From Emticicia soli (lineage in GTDB: Bacteria; Bacteroidota; Bacteroidia; Cytophagales; Spirosomataceae), in assembly GCF_037860775.1 (NCBI RefSeq), contig NZ_JBBEWC010000003.1, forward strand, positions 490,075 to 554,074: a stretch of DNA of 64,000 nucleotides, in the 5' to 3' direction. Every line of letters starts with the position of its first letter. Position 1 is the first letter of the stretch. Of this stretch, positions 9,679-18,497 are shown piece by piece. A program made the position numbers and the translations under genes. Under the pieces are notes generated by a model that ran no database searches, was not told the DNA's origin, and saw nothing but the letters and a program-made list of their open reading frames with translations.

Positions 9679-12039
9679 TCACATATTTCTCAATGACTTT
9701 ACTGGGTTTGCCAAAGCCGCTTTTATGGCCTGAAAACTTATTGTTAATATCGTAATTACCAATGCAGCAGCTCCTGATACTGCAAATATCCACCAGCTTA
9801 TATTGGTATGATAGGCAAAACCCTGTAACCAATTGTGCATGATAAAATAGGCTATTGGTCCTGCAATGATAAAGGCCACAAACACAAGCATAATAAAATC
9901 TTTTGATAGTAAAGCCATAATACTCGAAACAGACGCACCCAAGACTTTTCTGACGCCTATCTCTTTGGTTCTTTTTACTGTACTGTATGCTACCAAGCCA
10001 AATAAACCAAGGCAGCAAATAAGCGCAGCAAATGCAGTAGCAATTAAAGAAAGTTTACCCATTGTTATTTCTGTACGATACTCTCGTGCAAAAACTTCAT
10101 CAAGAAACGAATATTCAAACAGGTAATTAGGGCTGTATTTCTTAAATGATTTTTCTATGGCAGCAAGTGTTTCGGTTACAGGTGCACTTCCGTCTATTTT
10201 AATAAAGTAATTTGCTCCGATATTTTTTGAATAAAGAAAAACAAGCGGCTCTATGCCATGGTGTAGGTTGTCGTTGTTAAAATCATTAGTCAACCCTACG
10301 ATTTTTCCTTTCCCGTTCCACATTTCCAAGTCAGCACCGATGACATTATCAGGCGTAAGCCCCATTATCTCCATCGCTTTTCTGTTAATGATATAATTGG
10401 CAGAGTCACGATTATTTATATTTGAAAAATTTCTACCTGCCAGCATTTCTATGCTCATTGTAGGAATAAAACCTTCGTCACAACGAAAAATCTTAAACGT
10501 TACCGAAGAATTTACAGGCTTGTTTTTCCAAACGGGGTCGGTTGTGGTAATAGGCACCGTGAAAACATTACTACCTCCAAAGCCGATACTTTTAACAGAA
10601 GGAATCTGAAGCAAATCGTTTTTAAATGGGGCGTAGTTTTTACCGAGTATGTCGTTCCGTTTTACTTCAATTACGTTTTCTTTTTCAAAACCAAGGTTTT
10701 TATTGCTGATAAAATTGATTTGCCTGTAAATTGTTATGCTTCCGGTGATTAAAATAATAGATGTGGCAAACTGCACAACTACCAATATTTTGCGGAATCC
10801 ACCCGAAATTGATGGGGAAACATCTCCTTTCAACACTACAATCGGCTTGAATGATGAAAGTAAGAATGCAGGGTAGCAGCCGGCAAGTAAGCCACAAACT
10901 ATTGTAATTACAAATGTACCTGCCACAAATATCGGATCGGTGAAGTCTAACTGTACAGATTTTTCGGTGATGCCATTAAACACTGGCAGCAAAAGATGTA
11001 CTGCAAACAGGGCAAATGTTAGGCTGATAAACGATAAAAGCAGCGATTCAGAAATAAAATGCACAATCAAGCCGGATTGTCTGGCTCCAATTATTTTGCG
11101 AACGCCAATTTCTCGGCTGCGGGCGGCCGACTGAGCCGTAGCCAGATTCATAAAATTGATACATGCCATTATCAAAACAATGGCCGCTATAATGCTGAAC
11201 AACTTAACCTGTTCGATGCGCCCACCCACCGATTGCCCGTTTTCAAATTCGCCATGAAGTCTGTGTTGGGTATATGGGTATAAAAAGGCGTTTGTGCTGC
11301 AATCAGTACAGTTCTTTTTAATCAATGCCCCGATTTTTGCGTTGGCATTTTCAAGCGAAGCACCTGGTTTTAAGGAAACCATAGTTTGTGTGCCACCGCT
11401 TCGCCAGTTTTGTGTCCATGGGTTATCTTTCACAAAAGCGCCAATAGGTAATATAAAGTCAAACTGTAAGGTAGAGTTTGAAGGAACATCTGCAAATACG
11501 CCTGTTACCGTAAATGGACGCATATCGTCTATGCTTACAGATTTTCCGACTGGGTCATTATTACCAAAAAGCTTTGTGGCTAGTGCCTCAGAAATAACTA
11601 TGGCGTTATTGTCTGGTATCGGATTCTTTTTATCACCTTTCAGTAAAGGAAAACTGAATATTGAAAATAGTGAAGAGTCGGCATAAATGCCTTGTTCACT
11701 AAATAAGTTTTTTTCATTTCTGATAAGCGCATTGGTTTCCATGCTAAGCAGTGCTACCTTTTCTACTTCTGGAATTTCATTTTTTATAGCATCTTTCAAA
11801 AGTGCCGTAGTTGCACGATAGGTCTCAATCTTACCATCGGGGTATGTATTATTGGTCATTACCCTATAGATATTCGGCGCATTTGCATGAAATTTATCAA
11901 AAGACAATTCATCTACAACCCACAAAAATGTAAAAATGGCAGCAGTTAACCCTACGGCAAGACTGAATATTTTGATGAAAGAATAAACCTGGTTTTTTAT
12001 TAGATTTCTCCAAAAGATTTTTAGATAATTGCGTATCAT
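9679..12039 (-). CDS. MacB/FtsX-type ABC transporter permease
   Basis: 786 residues. The N terminus (MIRNYLKIFWRNLIKNQ) is the hallmark of the Bacteroidota FtsX-like permease family. One transmembrane helix is followed by a periplasmic MacB-type core domain, a three-helix FtsX bundle near residues 280-400, a second periplasmic domain, and a final FtsX bundle ending near the C terminus. The motifs ARSREIGVRKIIGA and RTKEIGVRKVLGA mark the two coupling loops that contact an ATPase. No ATPase gene adjoins it, so it must pair with one elsewhere. Such permeases export peptides or drugs or work on lipoproteins; the substrate here is unknown. Confidence 0.87.
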   Translation of the reverse strand: MIRNYLKIFWRNLIKNQVYSFIKIFSLAVGLTAAIFTFLWVVDELSFDKFHANAPNIYRVMTNNTYPDGKIETYRATTALLKDAIKNEIPEVEKVALLSMETNALIRNEKNLFSEQGIYADSSLFSIFSFPLLKGDKKNPIPDNNAIVISEALATKLFGNNDPVGKSVSIDDMRPFTVTGVFADVPSNSTLQFDFILPIGAFVKDNPWTQNWRSGGTQTMVSLKPGASLENANAKIGALIKKNCTDCSTNAFLYPYTQHRLHGEFENGQSVGGRIEQVKLFSIIAAIVLIMACINFMNLATAQSAARSREIGVRKIIGARQSGLIVHFISESLLLSFISLTFALFAVHLLLPVFNGITEKSVQLDFTDPIFVAGTFVITIVCGLLAGCYPAFLLSSFKPIVVLKGDVSPSISGGFRKILVVVQFATSIILITGSITIYRQINFISNKNLGFEKENVIEVKRNDILGKNYAPFKNDLLQIPSVKSIGFGGSNVFTVPITTTDPVWKNKPVNSSVTFKIFRCDEGFIPTMSIEMLAGRNFSNINNRDSANYIINRKAMEIMGLTPDNVIGADLEMWNGKGKIVGLTNDFNNDNLHHGIEPLVFLYSKNIGANYFIKIDGSAPVTETLAAIEKSFKKYSPNYLFEYSFLDEVFAREYRTEITMGKLSLIATAFAALICCLGLFGLVAYSTVKRTKEIGVRKVLGASVSSIMALLSKDFIMLVFVAFIIAGPIAYFIMHNWLQGFAYHTNISWWIFAVSGAAALVITILTISFQAIKAALANPVKSLRNM

Positions 12040-12059
12040 CGTATTTGCTTATTTTCTGT

Positions 12060-12087
12060 CAAAAGTAAATATCACAAAATATGCCAA
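12060..12087 (-). promoter_or_regulatory. Promoter of the permease gene
   Basis: On the minus strand a TTG (-33) at 12087-12085 is followed after 17 bases by TACTTTTG (-7) at 12067-12060. The ATG lies 20 bases downstream. Both boxes and their spacing fit the Bacteroidota housekeeping promoter. Confidence 0.6.
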
Positions 12088-12234
12088 TATTGTATCTGTC
12101 TTATTATCAGTAGATTGTGTAATTTTCTGGGAGTTTTTATGTCCGAATCTGGACAGTTTATTGCGTTTTCGGACAACGATTAGTCTAATCGATTTTAAAA
12201 AATAGAATTGTCGTACACTCTTCAAAGGCAAGCA

Positions 12235-12690
12235 TCAAATCGGCAAAACTGTAGTACTTTTCACTTCTGACATCACAAAAAAACTATGGATCAAGGAAAC
12301 ACTGGGTAGAACCGAAAGCTTTTGCTGGTGAAAGAGGTGATAACTCTCCATATCGGGCACTACAATTTTAAGCAGATAATCGAAACTGCCGGATACGAAA
12401 TCACAGCTGATAATCTCGGGTAGGTCAAGAATCGACTGGTTGAAATCTTCGGAAGTATCGTGCGTTTGCTTTATCAGTGTAACCTGACAATAAACGGTCA
12501 GATTCTTACCTAGTTTTTTTTTATTCAGAATCGAAACATACTTTTCTATAATGCCCTCATGCTCCATGCGCTTGATGCGATCATGCACAGGCGTAAGAGA
12601 AAGGTTAATATGCTGAGCAATCTCTTTGAAGGTCAGATGAGCGTTTTCTTGCAATAAACGTAGAATTTTTCTGTCGGTTTCGTCTAGCAT
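12235..12690 (-). CDS. Lrp/AsnC-family transcriptional regulator
   Basis: 151 residues, normal for the family. An N-terminal winged helix-turn-helix (about residues 2-60, beginning LDETDRKILRLLQENAHLT) is followed by an amino-acid-binding RAM domain. It is divergent from alanine dehydrogenase across 291 bp, the layout seen where an Lrp-type AldR controls ald in response to alanine. Four AT-rich palindromes in the gap look like its operators. Autoregulation and control of ald are inferred from position and sites; the ligand is not shown by the sequence. Confidence 0.9.
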   Translation of the reverse strand: MLDETDRKILRLLQENAHLTFKEIAQHINLSLTPVHDRIKRMEHEGIIEKYVSILNKKKLGKNLTVYCQVTLIKQTHDTSEDFNQSILDLPEIISCDFVSGSFDYLLKIVVPDMESYHLFHQQKLSVLPSVSLIHSFFVMSEVKSTTVLPI

Positions 12691-12747
12691 TTTTATACAG
12701 TTTTAAGCATGGAGCTGTGAAGCCTTATAAATGTGAGAAGTGCGTGC

Positions 12748-12863
12748 AGAAAAATTTTCTTTCATGCATTCAAAAAACTATATAAGAAAGAAATATTTTT
12801 TGCAAATATACTTATTCGAGAAAATATTTTCTTATTTTTTTGAATATAGAAAAAATATTTTCT
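12748..12863. promoter_or_regulatory. Cluster of Lrp-type operator palindromes
   Basis: Four related sites lie between the Lrp gene and ald: 12748-12760 (AGAAAAATTTTCT), 12789-12800 (AGAAATATTTTT), 12819-12832 (AGAAAATATTTTCT, a perfect palindrome) and 12848-12863. The centres of the last three are at 12794.5, 12825.5 and 12856.5, exactly 31 bp apart, so they lie on one face of the helix. They resemble the E. coli Lrp consensus (AG, AT-rich core, CT). The last site covers the position where the ald -33 box would be. Confidence 0.6.
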
Positions 12864-12871
12864 CCATGTAT

Positions 12872-12879
12872 TAATTTTG
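12872..12879 (+). promoter_or_regulatory. -7 promoter box for ald
   Basis: TAATTTTG matches TAnnTTTG. No TTG lies at the usual 17-23 base distance upstream; an operator palindrome is there instead, as expected for a promoter that needs an activator. Confidence 0.5.
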
Positions 12880-12981
12880 TTTTGCAATTATACTTCATCA
12901 ATAAGCTAAAAATGATTCAATCGTAGTAGTCGGTAAGACTACTTGTATTGAAACACTTCATCAACAAACCTTTCAGAGAGA

Positions 12982-14094
12982 ATGATAATCGGAGTACCAA
13001 AGGAAATCAAAAACAATGAGAATAGAGTAGCCCTAACACCTGCTGGGGTAGCTGAATTTAAAAAATACGGACATACGGTTTACGTACAGTCAACAGCCGG
13101 AGAAGGCAGTGGTTTTAATGACGATGAATACATCAAAGCAGGGGCTACATTATTGCCAACAATAGAAGAGATTTATGGTATTGCCGAGATGATTGTTAAG
13201 GTAAAAGAACCGATTGCTTCTGAATACAACCTGATTAAAAAAGACCAATTATTGTTTACTTATTTCCACTTTGCATCGTCAGAAGAACTAACGCATGCAA
13301 TGATTAAGCAAGGCGCTGTTTGTTTGGCTTATGAAACAGTAGAAAAAGCTGACCGTAGCTTGCCTTTATTGGTGCCGATGTCGGAAGTAGCAGGGCGTAT
13401 GGCGATTCAGGAAGGAGCGAAGTACTTAGAGAAACCATTGAAAGGAAAAGGTATTTTGTTAGGTGGTGTACCGGGTGTACCTCCGGCTAAAGTATTGGTT
13501 TTAGGTGGTGGTATTGTGGGTACGCAAGCTGCTAAAATGGCGGCTGGCTTAGGTGCAAGAGTAGTGATTATGGATGTGAGCCTACCACGATTAAGATATT
13601 TGTCGGATATTATGCCGCAAAATGTAGTAACTATTATGTCGAACGAATACAATATTCGTGAGGCTATTCAAGAAGCTGATTTAATTGTTGGTGCGGTGTT
13701 GATTCCGGGAGCAAAAGCCCCACACCTCATTACGAGAGATATGTTGAAAACCATGCGCCCGGGTACTGTAGTAGTTGATGTAGCTGTCGACCAAGGTGGT
13801 TGTATAGAAACCTGTACACCAACTACGCACGAAAACCCGACATTTATTATTGACGATGTAGTTCATTATTGCGTAGCCAATATGCCAGGTGCAGTACCTT
13901 ATACTTCTACACTTGCTTTAACAAATGCTACTTTACCTTATGCTATTCAGTTGGCAAATAAAGGCTGGCAAAAAGCTTGTGCCGAGAACGAAGAATTGAA
14001 AAAAGGCTTAAACGTAGTTGATGGCAAAGTGGTTTACCAAGGTGTAGCCGATGCATGGGGTTTAGCCTACGAGAGCGTAGAAACAGTTTTGTAA
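12982..14094 (+). CDS. ald: Alanine dehydrogenase
   Basis: 370 residues, full length. The N-terminal signature MIIGVPKEIKNNENRVALTP and the nucleotide-binding glycine loop VLVLGGGIVGTQAAKMAAG are diagnostic, and the HYCVANMPGAVPYTST motif is the family's conserved active-site segment. The enzyme interconverts L-alanine and pyruvate plus ammonia with NAD. It is divergent from an Lrp regulator and is followed by its own terminator, so it is a single-gene transcript. The ATG was chosen because it begins the family signature. Confidence 0.96.
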   Translation: MIIGVPKEIKNNENRVALTPAGVAEFKKYGHTVYVQSTAGEGSGFNDDEYIKAGATLLPTIEEIYGIAEMIVKVKEPIASEYNLIKKDQLLFTYFHFASSEELTHAMIKQGAVCLAYETVEKADRSLPLLVPMSEVAGRMAIQEGAKYLEKPLKGKGILLGGVPGVPPAKVLVLGGGIVGTQAAKMAAGLGARVVIMDVSLPRLRYLSDIMPQNVVTIMSNEYNIREAIQEADLIVGAVLIPGAKAPHLITRDMLKTMRPGTVVVDVAVDQGGCIETCTPTTHENPTFIIDDVVHYCVANMPGAVPYTSTLALTNATLPYAIQLANKGWQKACAENEELKKGLNVVDGKVVYQGVADAWGLAYESVETVL

Positions 14095-14121
14095 TAAACG
14101 CACCATTGCTTTATATATATG

Positions 14122-14150
14122 ACCTCTTCTTTTGCGAGAAGAGGTTTTTT
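14122..14150 (+). terminator. Terminator of ald
   Basis: A 9-bp stem (14122-14130 with 14137-14145, ACCTCTTCT arm) with a 6-nt loop is followed by a T run to 14150. Confidence 0.88.
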
Positions 14151-14215
14151 ATTGCCCAAGGTTCATATTTTGTGGATAAGTTTTAATTTTGCTTCTAAAA
14201 TTTGCAATTTGCGGC

Positions 14216-14851
14216 ATGGAAAAAAAACAGAAATTCTACACTGTATGGGAAGGTCGGAAACCGGGTGTTTACGACTCGTGGGATGAGTGTAAAAAACAAG
14301 TAGAAGGGGTTGCAGGAGCAAAGTATAAGTCGTTCGATAGTAAAAAGGAAGCAGAAGCGGCATTGAAAGATAATTACTGGAAACACACCCAAGCCCAGAA
14401 AGCCCAACAGAAGCAAACCAAGATTCCGGCGTCGGCTTTTCCGCCACCCAATCTTGATTCTATTGTGGTAGATGCAGCCTGGAACTCGGTAAAAAAAGAC
14501 ATGGAGTACCAAGGGTTTTATCTGAAAACCAAAGAACGAATTTTTCATAAAGGGCCTTTTCCGAAGGCTACTAATAATATTGGCGAGTTTCTGGCTATTG
14601 TGCACGCATTGGCTTATCTGAAAAAACATAATTCTACTTTACCTATTTATTCTGACTCACGCACTGCCATTAGCTGGGTGCGTAACAAGAGGGCTAATAC
14701 CAAATTGGAGGAAGCCGACGGCAACGAAGAGGTTTTTGATTTGCTCGATAGAGCCGAAAAATGGTTACAAGCCAATACATACCCCAACAAAGTACTGAAA
14801 TGGGAAACTGATTATTGGGGAGAGAACCCTGCTGATTTTGGGCGAAAGTAA
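14216..14851 (+). CDS. rnhA: Viroplasmin-domain ribonuclease H
   Basis: 211 residues from the ATG that begins MEKKQKFYTVWEGRKPGVY, the caulimovirus viroplasmin-type domain (about residues 5-50) that binds RNA/DNA hybrids. An Ala/Gln-rich linker leads to the RNase H fold (about 80-211). The catalytic set is visible: Asp86 (IVVDAAW), Glu124 (NIGEFLA), Asp147 (YSDSRTA) and Asp207 (NPADFG). It degrades RNA in RNA/DNA hybrids. The same two-domain layout is known from Bacillus halodurans and many Bacteroidota, so it is not a sign of viral origin. A longer frame from 14189 adds nine residues without domain support. Confidence 0.9.
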   Translation: MEKKQKFYTVWEGRKPGVYDSWDECKKQVEGVAGAKYKSFDSKKEAEAALKDNYWKHTQAQKAQQKQTKIPASAFPPPNLDSIVVDAAWNSVKKDMEYQGFYLKTKERIFHKGPFPKATNNIGEFLAIVHALAYLKKHNSTLPIYSDSRTAISWVRNKRANTKLEEADGNEEVFDLLDRAEKWLQANTYPNKVLKWETDYWGENPADFGRK

Positions 14852-14903
14852 ACTTTGATAGATATATATTAGCCGGATAAATGCTTATCCGGCTATTGTT
14901 TTA

Positions 14904-15644
14904 TTATGCCAATGAATTAATCTTTCTAATAGCAAATGCAGGAGCAATGCGTGCCAACCAATACAATAAATTTACTGCACCTATTCTGATTTCTGTGTTA
15001 TTGCTCTTCTCTAATTTCTGAATCATTTCTTCTACTGCCTTTTGAGTTGTAATAGCTGTTTTAGGAGGATTCCCTTTGTGCCAAGGCGTATTTACTACAG
15101 GTAGTAATACTTCAATAATTTTTATTGGTTCATTATTTAACTGTAACCTTAAGGTTTGTGTAAAGGCGTGTAAAGCTGCTTTGGTTGCATTGTAGAATGG
15201 ATACACTGCCCGTGGTGCATAAACCAAGCCCGTTGTGATATTGATTAATTGCGCATTCGTGTTTTTTAGTAGCAAGGGTAAAAACAATTTACTTAGTCTG
15301 ATGGGAGCTAATATGTTTGTCTCAAATTCGTAATGCGCCTTTTCTATGGCCTTTTCGTCGTCCAGAAAATCTGTCTTATGTACTATTGCCGCATTATTGA
15401 TTAGCATATTGCAATTGGGGTGATGGTTTGCTACCCATTCATAAAGTCGCTGGCACTCTGTTTCTGAGGCAATATCGCATTGAAAAATTTTAACTTCGGG
15501 TAGTAATTTTTGAGCTTCTTTCAGTTTTTCTTGTGAGCGGCCGCAGATTAAAACTGTATTGTGTTTTGCTAGTAATTTTGTGGCTAGTTCAAGCCCAATG
15601 CCCGAGCTTCCGCCTGTAATCAGTATGGTGTTGTTTGTAAGCAT
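14904..15644 (-). CDS. Short-chain dehydrogenase, DltE-like
   Basis: 246 residues with the Rossmann loop TGGSSGIG near the N terminus, the NNAA motif, and the catalytic Tyr-x-x-x-Lys as YNATK. It is a classical NAD(P)-dependent short-chain oxidoreductase resembling DltE-type proteins; the substrate is unknown. The start was taken at the ATG giving MLTNNTILITGG; a longer frame adds ten residues before the fold. It lies 62 bp downstream of a Crp-type regulator on the same strand, with another dehydrogenase beyond, so the three may be one transcription unit. Confidence 0.85.
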   Translation of the reverse strand: MLTNNTILITGGSSGIGLELATKLLAKHNTVLICGRSQEKLKEAQKLLPEVKIFQCDIASETECQRLYEWVANHHPNCNMLINNAAIVHKTDFLDDEKAIEKAHYEFETNILAPIRLSKLFLPLLLKNTNAQLINITTGLVYAPRAVYPFYNATKAALHAFTQTLRLQLNNEPIKIIEVLLPVVNTPWHKGNPPKTAITTQKAVEEMIQKLEKSNNTEIRIGAVNLLYWLARIAPAFAIRKINSLA

Positions 15645-15706
15645 TTTATGAGTGTTTTGTGCGTTACAAAACAATAAGCTGCCAGCTACAAAAACATTAA
15701 CTTATG

Positions 15707-16282
15707 TTAACGAGCCAATTTATTTCTGATTCGGCTCAAAGAAATAGGAGAGATACCCAGATAGGAAGCTATCAGGTGTTGTTTAATGCGGTGCTCGAGT
15801 GTCGGAAATTCTTTTTTGAATAGAGCGTATCTCTCTTGGGCTTCTAGCAACAATAAATCTCGCTCACGGATTTCTTTGGTCGAAAAGGCTTTTTCGAGTA
15901 TTGTTACCAAAAACTGATTCCAGCACTCATGGCCTTTTTTTAGCTCCAGCCAATCGTTGTAGCTGATGTCGTACAAAAAACTATCTTCCAGTGCCTCAAT
16001 AAACATACGTGAGGGTTGCTGGCTAATCATGGCCGAATAGGCAGAAATAAAGTTATTTTCTAATATGAAATTCTTGGTAAACTCTGTGCCCTTGTTATTG
16101 ATATATAAGTATCTGAAGAGCCCTTGCTCAACAAAGCCAAACTTTTTAGGTATTTGCCCTTCTCTTATGTAGTACTCACCTTTGGCAATTTTCGCAGGCT
16201 TAAGCAATTTCAGAATCTTTGCCTCTTCTGCTTCCGGTAAATCAATGATGCGTTTTACAAACGATATAAATGATTGAGCCAT
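15707..16282 (-). CDS. Crp/Fnr-family transcriptional regulator
   Basis: 191 residues: an N-terminal cyclic-nucleotide-binding-like beta-roll (about 20-115) and a C-terminal segment whose helix ASYLGISPISLSRIRNKL is the recognition-helix motif common in Bacteroidota Crp-like regulators. The Arg and Glu that bind cAMP in true Crp are not evident, so the signal is probably different. It sits between two short-chain dehydrogenases on the same strand, which are the likely targets. Confidence 0.83.
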   Translation of the reverse strand: MAQSFISFVKRIIDLPEAEEAKILKLLKPAKIAKGEYYIREGQIPKKFGFVEQGLFRYLYINNKGTEFTKNFILENNFISAYSAMISQQPSRMFIEALEDSFLYDISYNDWLELKKGHECWNQFLVTILEKAFSTKEIRERDLLLLEAQERYALFKKEFPTLEHRIKQHLIASYLGISPISLSRIRNKLAR

Positions 16283-16348
16283 TGGTTTGTTTTATTTGTT
16301 ATAAAGTGCATAGATAACGCCATATTTCAGAAAAGCAAAGTGAGTATT

Positions 16349-17095
16349 TTATCTTCCGCCTGATACATCAAGTATAGCACCTGTTACATAAGAAGCTTCG
16401 TCTGACAACAACCAGAGAATAGCCTTGGCAACTTCATCAGGTTTGCCGCCGCGTTTCATAGGTATAAACTCTTTCACCCGGTCTACTCTGCCGGGTTCTC
16501 CGGCTTTGCCATGTATATCGGTCTGGATAGTTCCAGGCCGTACTACGTTGACTCTTATCTGGTCTTCGGCTATTTCTTTTGATAAACCAATGCTCATGCT
16601 ATCAATGGCGCCTTTGGTAGCAGCATAATCGATGTATTCGAAAGGAGAGCCTAGGCGAGATGCCATTGATGAAATATTGACAATACTACCGCCATTGCCC
16701 TGATTTTTTACCGACATTCGTTTAATGGCCTCTCTGGCACATAAAAAACTGCCGATAACATTTACTGCAAAGATTTTATGCAGGCGTTCAGCCGACATAT
16801 CAACCAGTTTCTGTTGCGATTCAATAATACCTGCATTGTTCACTAAAGCACTTATACGCCCCACTTGCCTATCGATAGCTTCAAACATAGCCAGCACATC
16901 GGCTTCAACCGAAATATCGGCCTGAAATGCATAGGCCAAACCGCCTTCATTATTGATTTTCTCTACAATGTGGTTGGCGGCAATGTGGTTTTGTCGGTAA
17001 TTAATGCAAACGGTATAGCCTAGTTTGGCGGCTAATTCGGCAGTAGAAGCGCCGATTCCATCGCTGCCACCCGTGATTAAGATAATTTTGCTCAT
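16349..17095 (-). CDS. Short-chain dehydrogenase, FabG/glucose dehydrogenase type
   Basis: 248 residues with TGGSDGIG cofactor loop, NNAG motif, catalytic Ser in NISSMAS, YAATK active-site pair, and a VSGG ending typical of FabG-like enzymes. NAD(P)-dependent; the substrate cannot be named. It is the most upstream of three minus-strand genes with a Crp regulator in the middle. The region just upstream of its start holds a large palindromic element. Confidence 0.88.
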   Translation of the reverse strand: MSKIILITGGSDGIGASTAELAAKLGYTVCINYRQNHIAANHIVEKINNEGGLAYAFQADISVEADVLAMFEAIDRQVGRISALVNNAGIIESQQKLVDMSAERLHKIFAVNVIGSFLCAREAIKRMSVKNQGNGGSIVNISSMASRLGSPFEYIDYAATKGAIDSMSIGLSKEIAEDQIRVNVVRPGTIQTDIHGKAGEPGRVDRVKEFIPMKRGGKPDEVAKAILWLLSDEASYVTGAILDVSGGR

Positions 17096-17185
17096 GGTTT
17101 TGTTGATAAAGAGGTGTTATTGCAAAATACTAAATTTGGCGTATTATTGATAGAATTAATAAAGAAATATATGCCAGAAAATAAA

Positions 17186-17372
17186 AAAGAGGCTGTCTCA
17201 AAAGTTTTTTGTACCAAATAATATTTGGAAAAGACCCCACCCTAACCCTCCCCAACAATGGGGAGGGGACAAAAAAGCCCCTCTCCCCACAGTTGGGGAG
17301 AGGGGTTGGGGAGTGGGGTCAGTGTCTTGCCAAATAATATTTTGTGCTATTTTCTTTTGAGACGGCCTCTTT
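17186..17372. repeat. MITE-like nested palindromic element
   Basis: The outer arms (17186-17204 and 17354-17372) are a 19-bp inverted repeat with one mismatch, reading AAAGAGGCTGTCTCAAAAG on the left. Both sides then carry CCAAATAATATT followed by a C-rich/G-rich inner palindrome around 17230-17320. There is no room for a transposase. The GAGGCTGTCTCAAAA end looks like transposon terminal repeats. The element sits in the gap between the PfkB gene and the dehydrogenase and could also fold as an RNA hairpin that ends pfkB transcripts. No clear target duplication is visible. Confidence 0.75.
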
Positions 17373-17393
17373 AGGTACTTATAATAAAGCGTT

Positions 17394-18311
17394 TTATTTC
17401 AAATCAAAACTTGCCAGTTTTTTAAATTCGTTAATTCGGCTAGTAATTTCTTCCTGTGTCAGGTTCTGTATTCTTTCAGAACCGAATTTTTCAACACAAT
17501 AAGAAGCCATAGCCGACCCGTAAATAATGGCACGTTTCATGTTTTCGAAGCTCAGATCATCAGTTTGTGCCAGATAGGCTATAAAACCACCTGCAAAAGT
17601 ATCGCCTGCACCTGTTGGGTCAAATACTTCTTCTAAAGGAAGCGCAGGGCAGAAGAAAATGTTATCTTCCTGAAACAACAAAGCACCATGCTCACCTTTT
17701 TTGATGATTAGGGTTTTAGGCCCCATCGCCATAATAGTTTTGGCTGCTCTGCGAAGCGAGTAATCGCCAGAAAGCATACGTGCCTCTTCATCGTTGATAG
17801 TCAAACAGTCTACTTCTTTCAATAGTGCTTTTAAATCAACATTCGCAATGTCAATCCATAGGTTCATGGTATCAACCATTACAAACTTAGGGCGGTTACG
17901 CAAACGGGTTAATACACGCATCTGTATCTCAGGCGATGTATTCCCTAGCATCAAATATTTACAGTCTTGGTATGCTTCCGGTATTTTTGGGTCAAAATCA
18001 CCCATTACATTCAGTTGAGTTTCAAGGCTATCACGAGAATTCATATCATTGTGGTAGCGACCTGACCAGAAAAACGTTTTTCCACCTTCTACAATTTCTA
18101 AGCCTTCTGTATTTACTCCATGTGTTTCGAGCACCTCAATCATGCTTTGCGGAAAATCTTCTCCAACTACTGCTACAAGGTTATTTTCTTTAACAAAATA
18201 AGAAGCTGTAAGGGTAATAAAAGTAGCGGCTCCGCCAATAATTTTATCTGTTTTGCCGAAAGGTGTTTCAATTTTATCGAATGCCACCGAACCAACTGTA
18301 AGTAAAGACAT
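17394..18311 (-). CDS. PfkB-family sugar or nucleoside kinase
   Basis: 305 residues in the ribokinase fold. The N-terminal IIGGAATFITL is the substrate-binding glycine pair region and the C-terminal DPTGAGDTFAGGF is PfkB signature 2 with the catalytic Asp. It phosphorylates a sugar, nucleoside or related alcohol with ATP; the substrate cannot be read from the sequence. It stands alone, with a palindromic repeat just after its stop. Confidence 0.88.
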   Translation of the reverse strand: MSLLTVGSVAFDKIETPFGKTDKIIGGAATFITLTASYFVKENNLVAVVGEDFPQSMIEVLETHGVNTEGLEIVEGGKTFFWSGRYHNDMNSRDSLETQLNVMGDFDPKIPEAYQDCKYLMLGNTSPEIQMRVLTRLRNRPKFVMVDTMNLWIDIANVDLKALLKEVDCLTINDEEARMLSGDYSLRRAAKTIMAMGPKTLIIKKGEHGALLFQEDNIFFCPALPLEEVFDPTGAGDTFAGGFIAYLAQTDDLSFENMKRAIIYGSAMASYCVEKFGSERIQNLTQEEITSRINEFKKLASFDLK

Positions 18312-18497
18312 AAATGCTAGGCCCTGTTATAAAACTGTGGGCAATTTTTGTTTAGAATGAAAAATTAAACTTAATGGTGTGTTTAGTAAAAACGGCACAA
18401 AATTAATAAAAATCCTCATTAAATAGCGATTATAGCTATGTGTTTCATCAGAAAAAGAGAGGTTTTTACCTGCTTTTACTAATGCTGATACTAATTT

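Noticed and set aside
12049..12231. Possible 60-residue minus-strand gene between the permease and Lrp genes
   Set aside because: It overlaps the permease promoter, has no recognisable pattern and an unlikely composition.
14216..14851. Viral gene because of the viroplasmin domain
   Set aside because: The viroplasmin-RNase H layout is common in cellular bacteria, and no phage gene is nearby.
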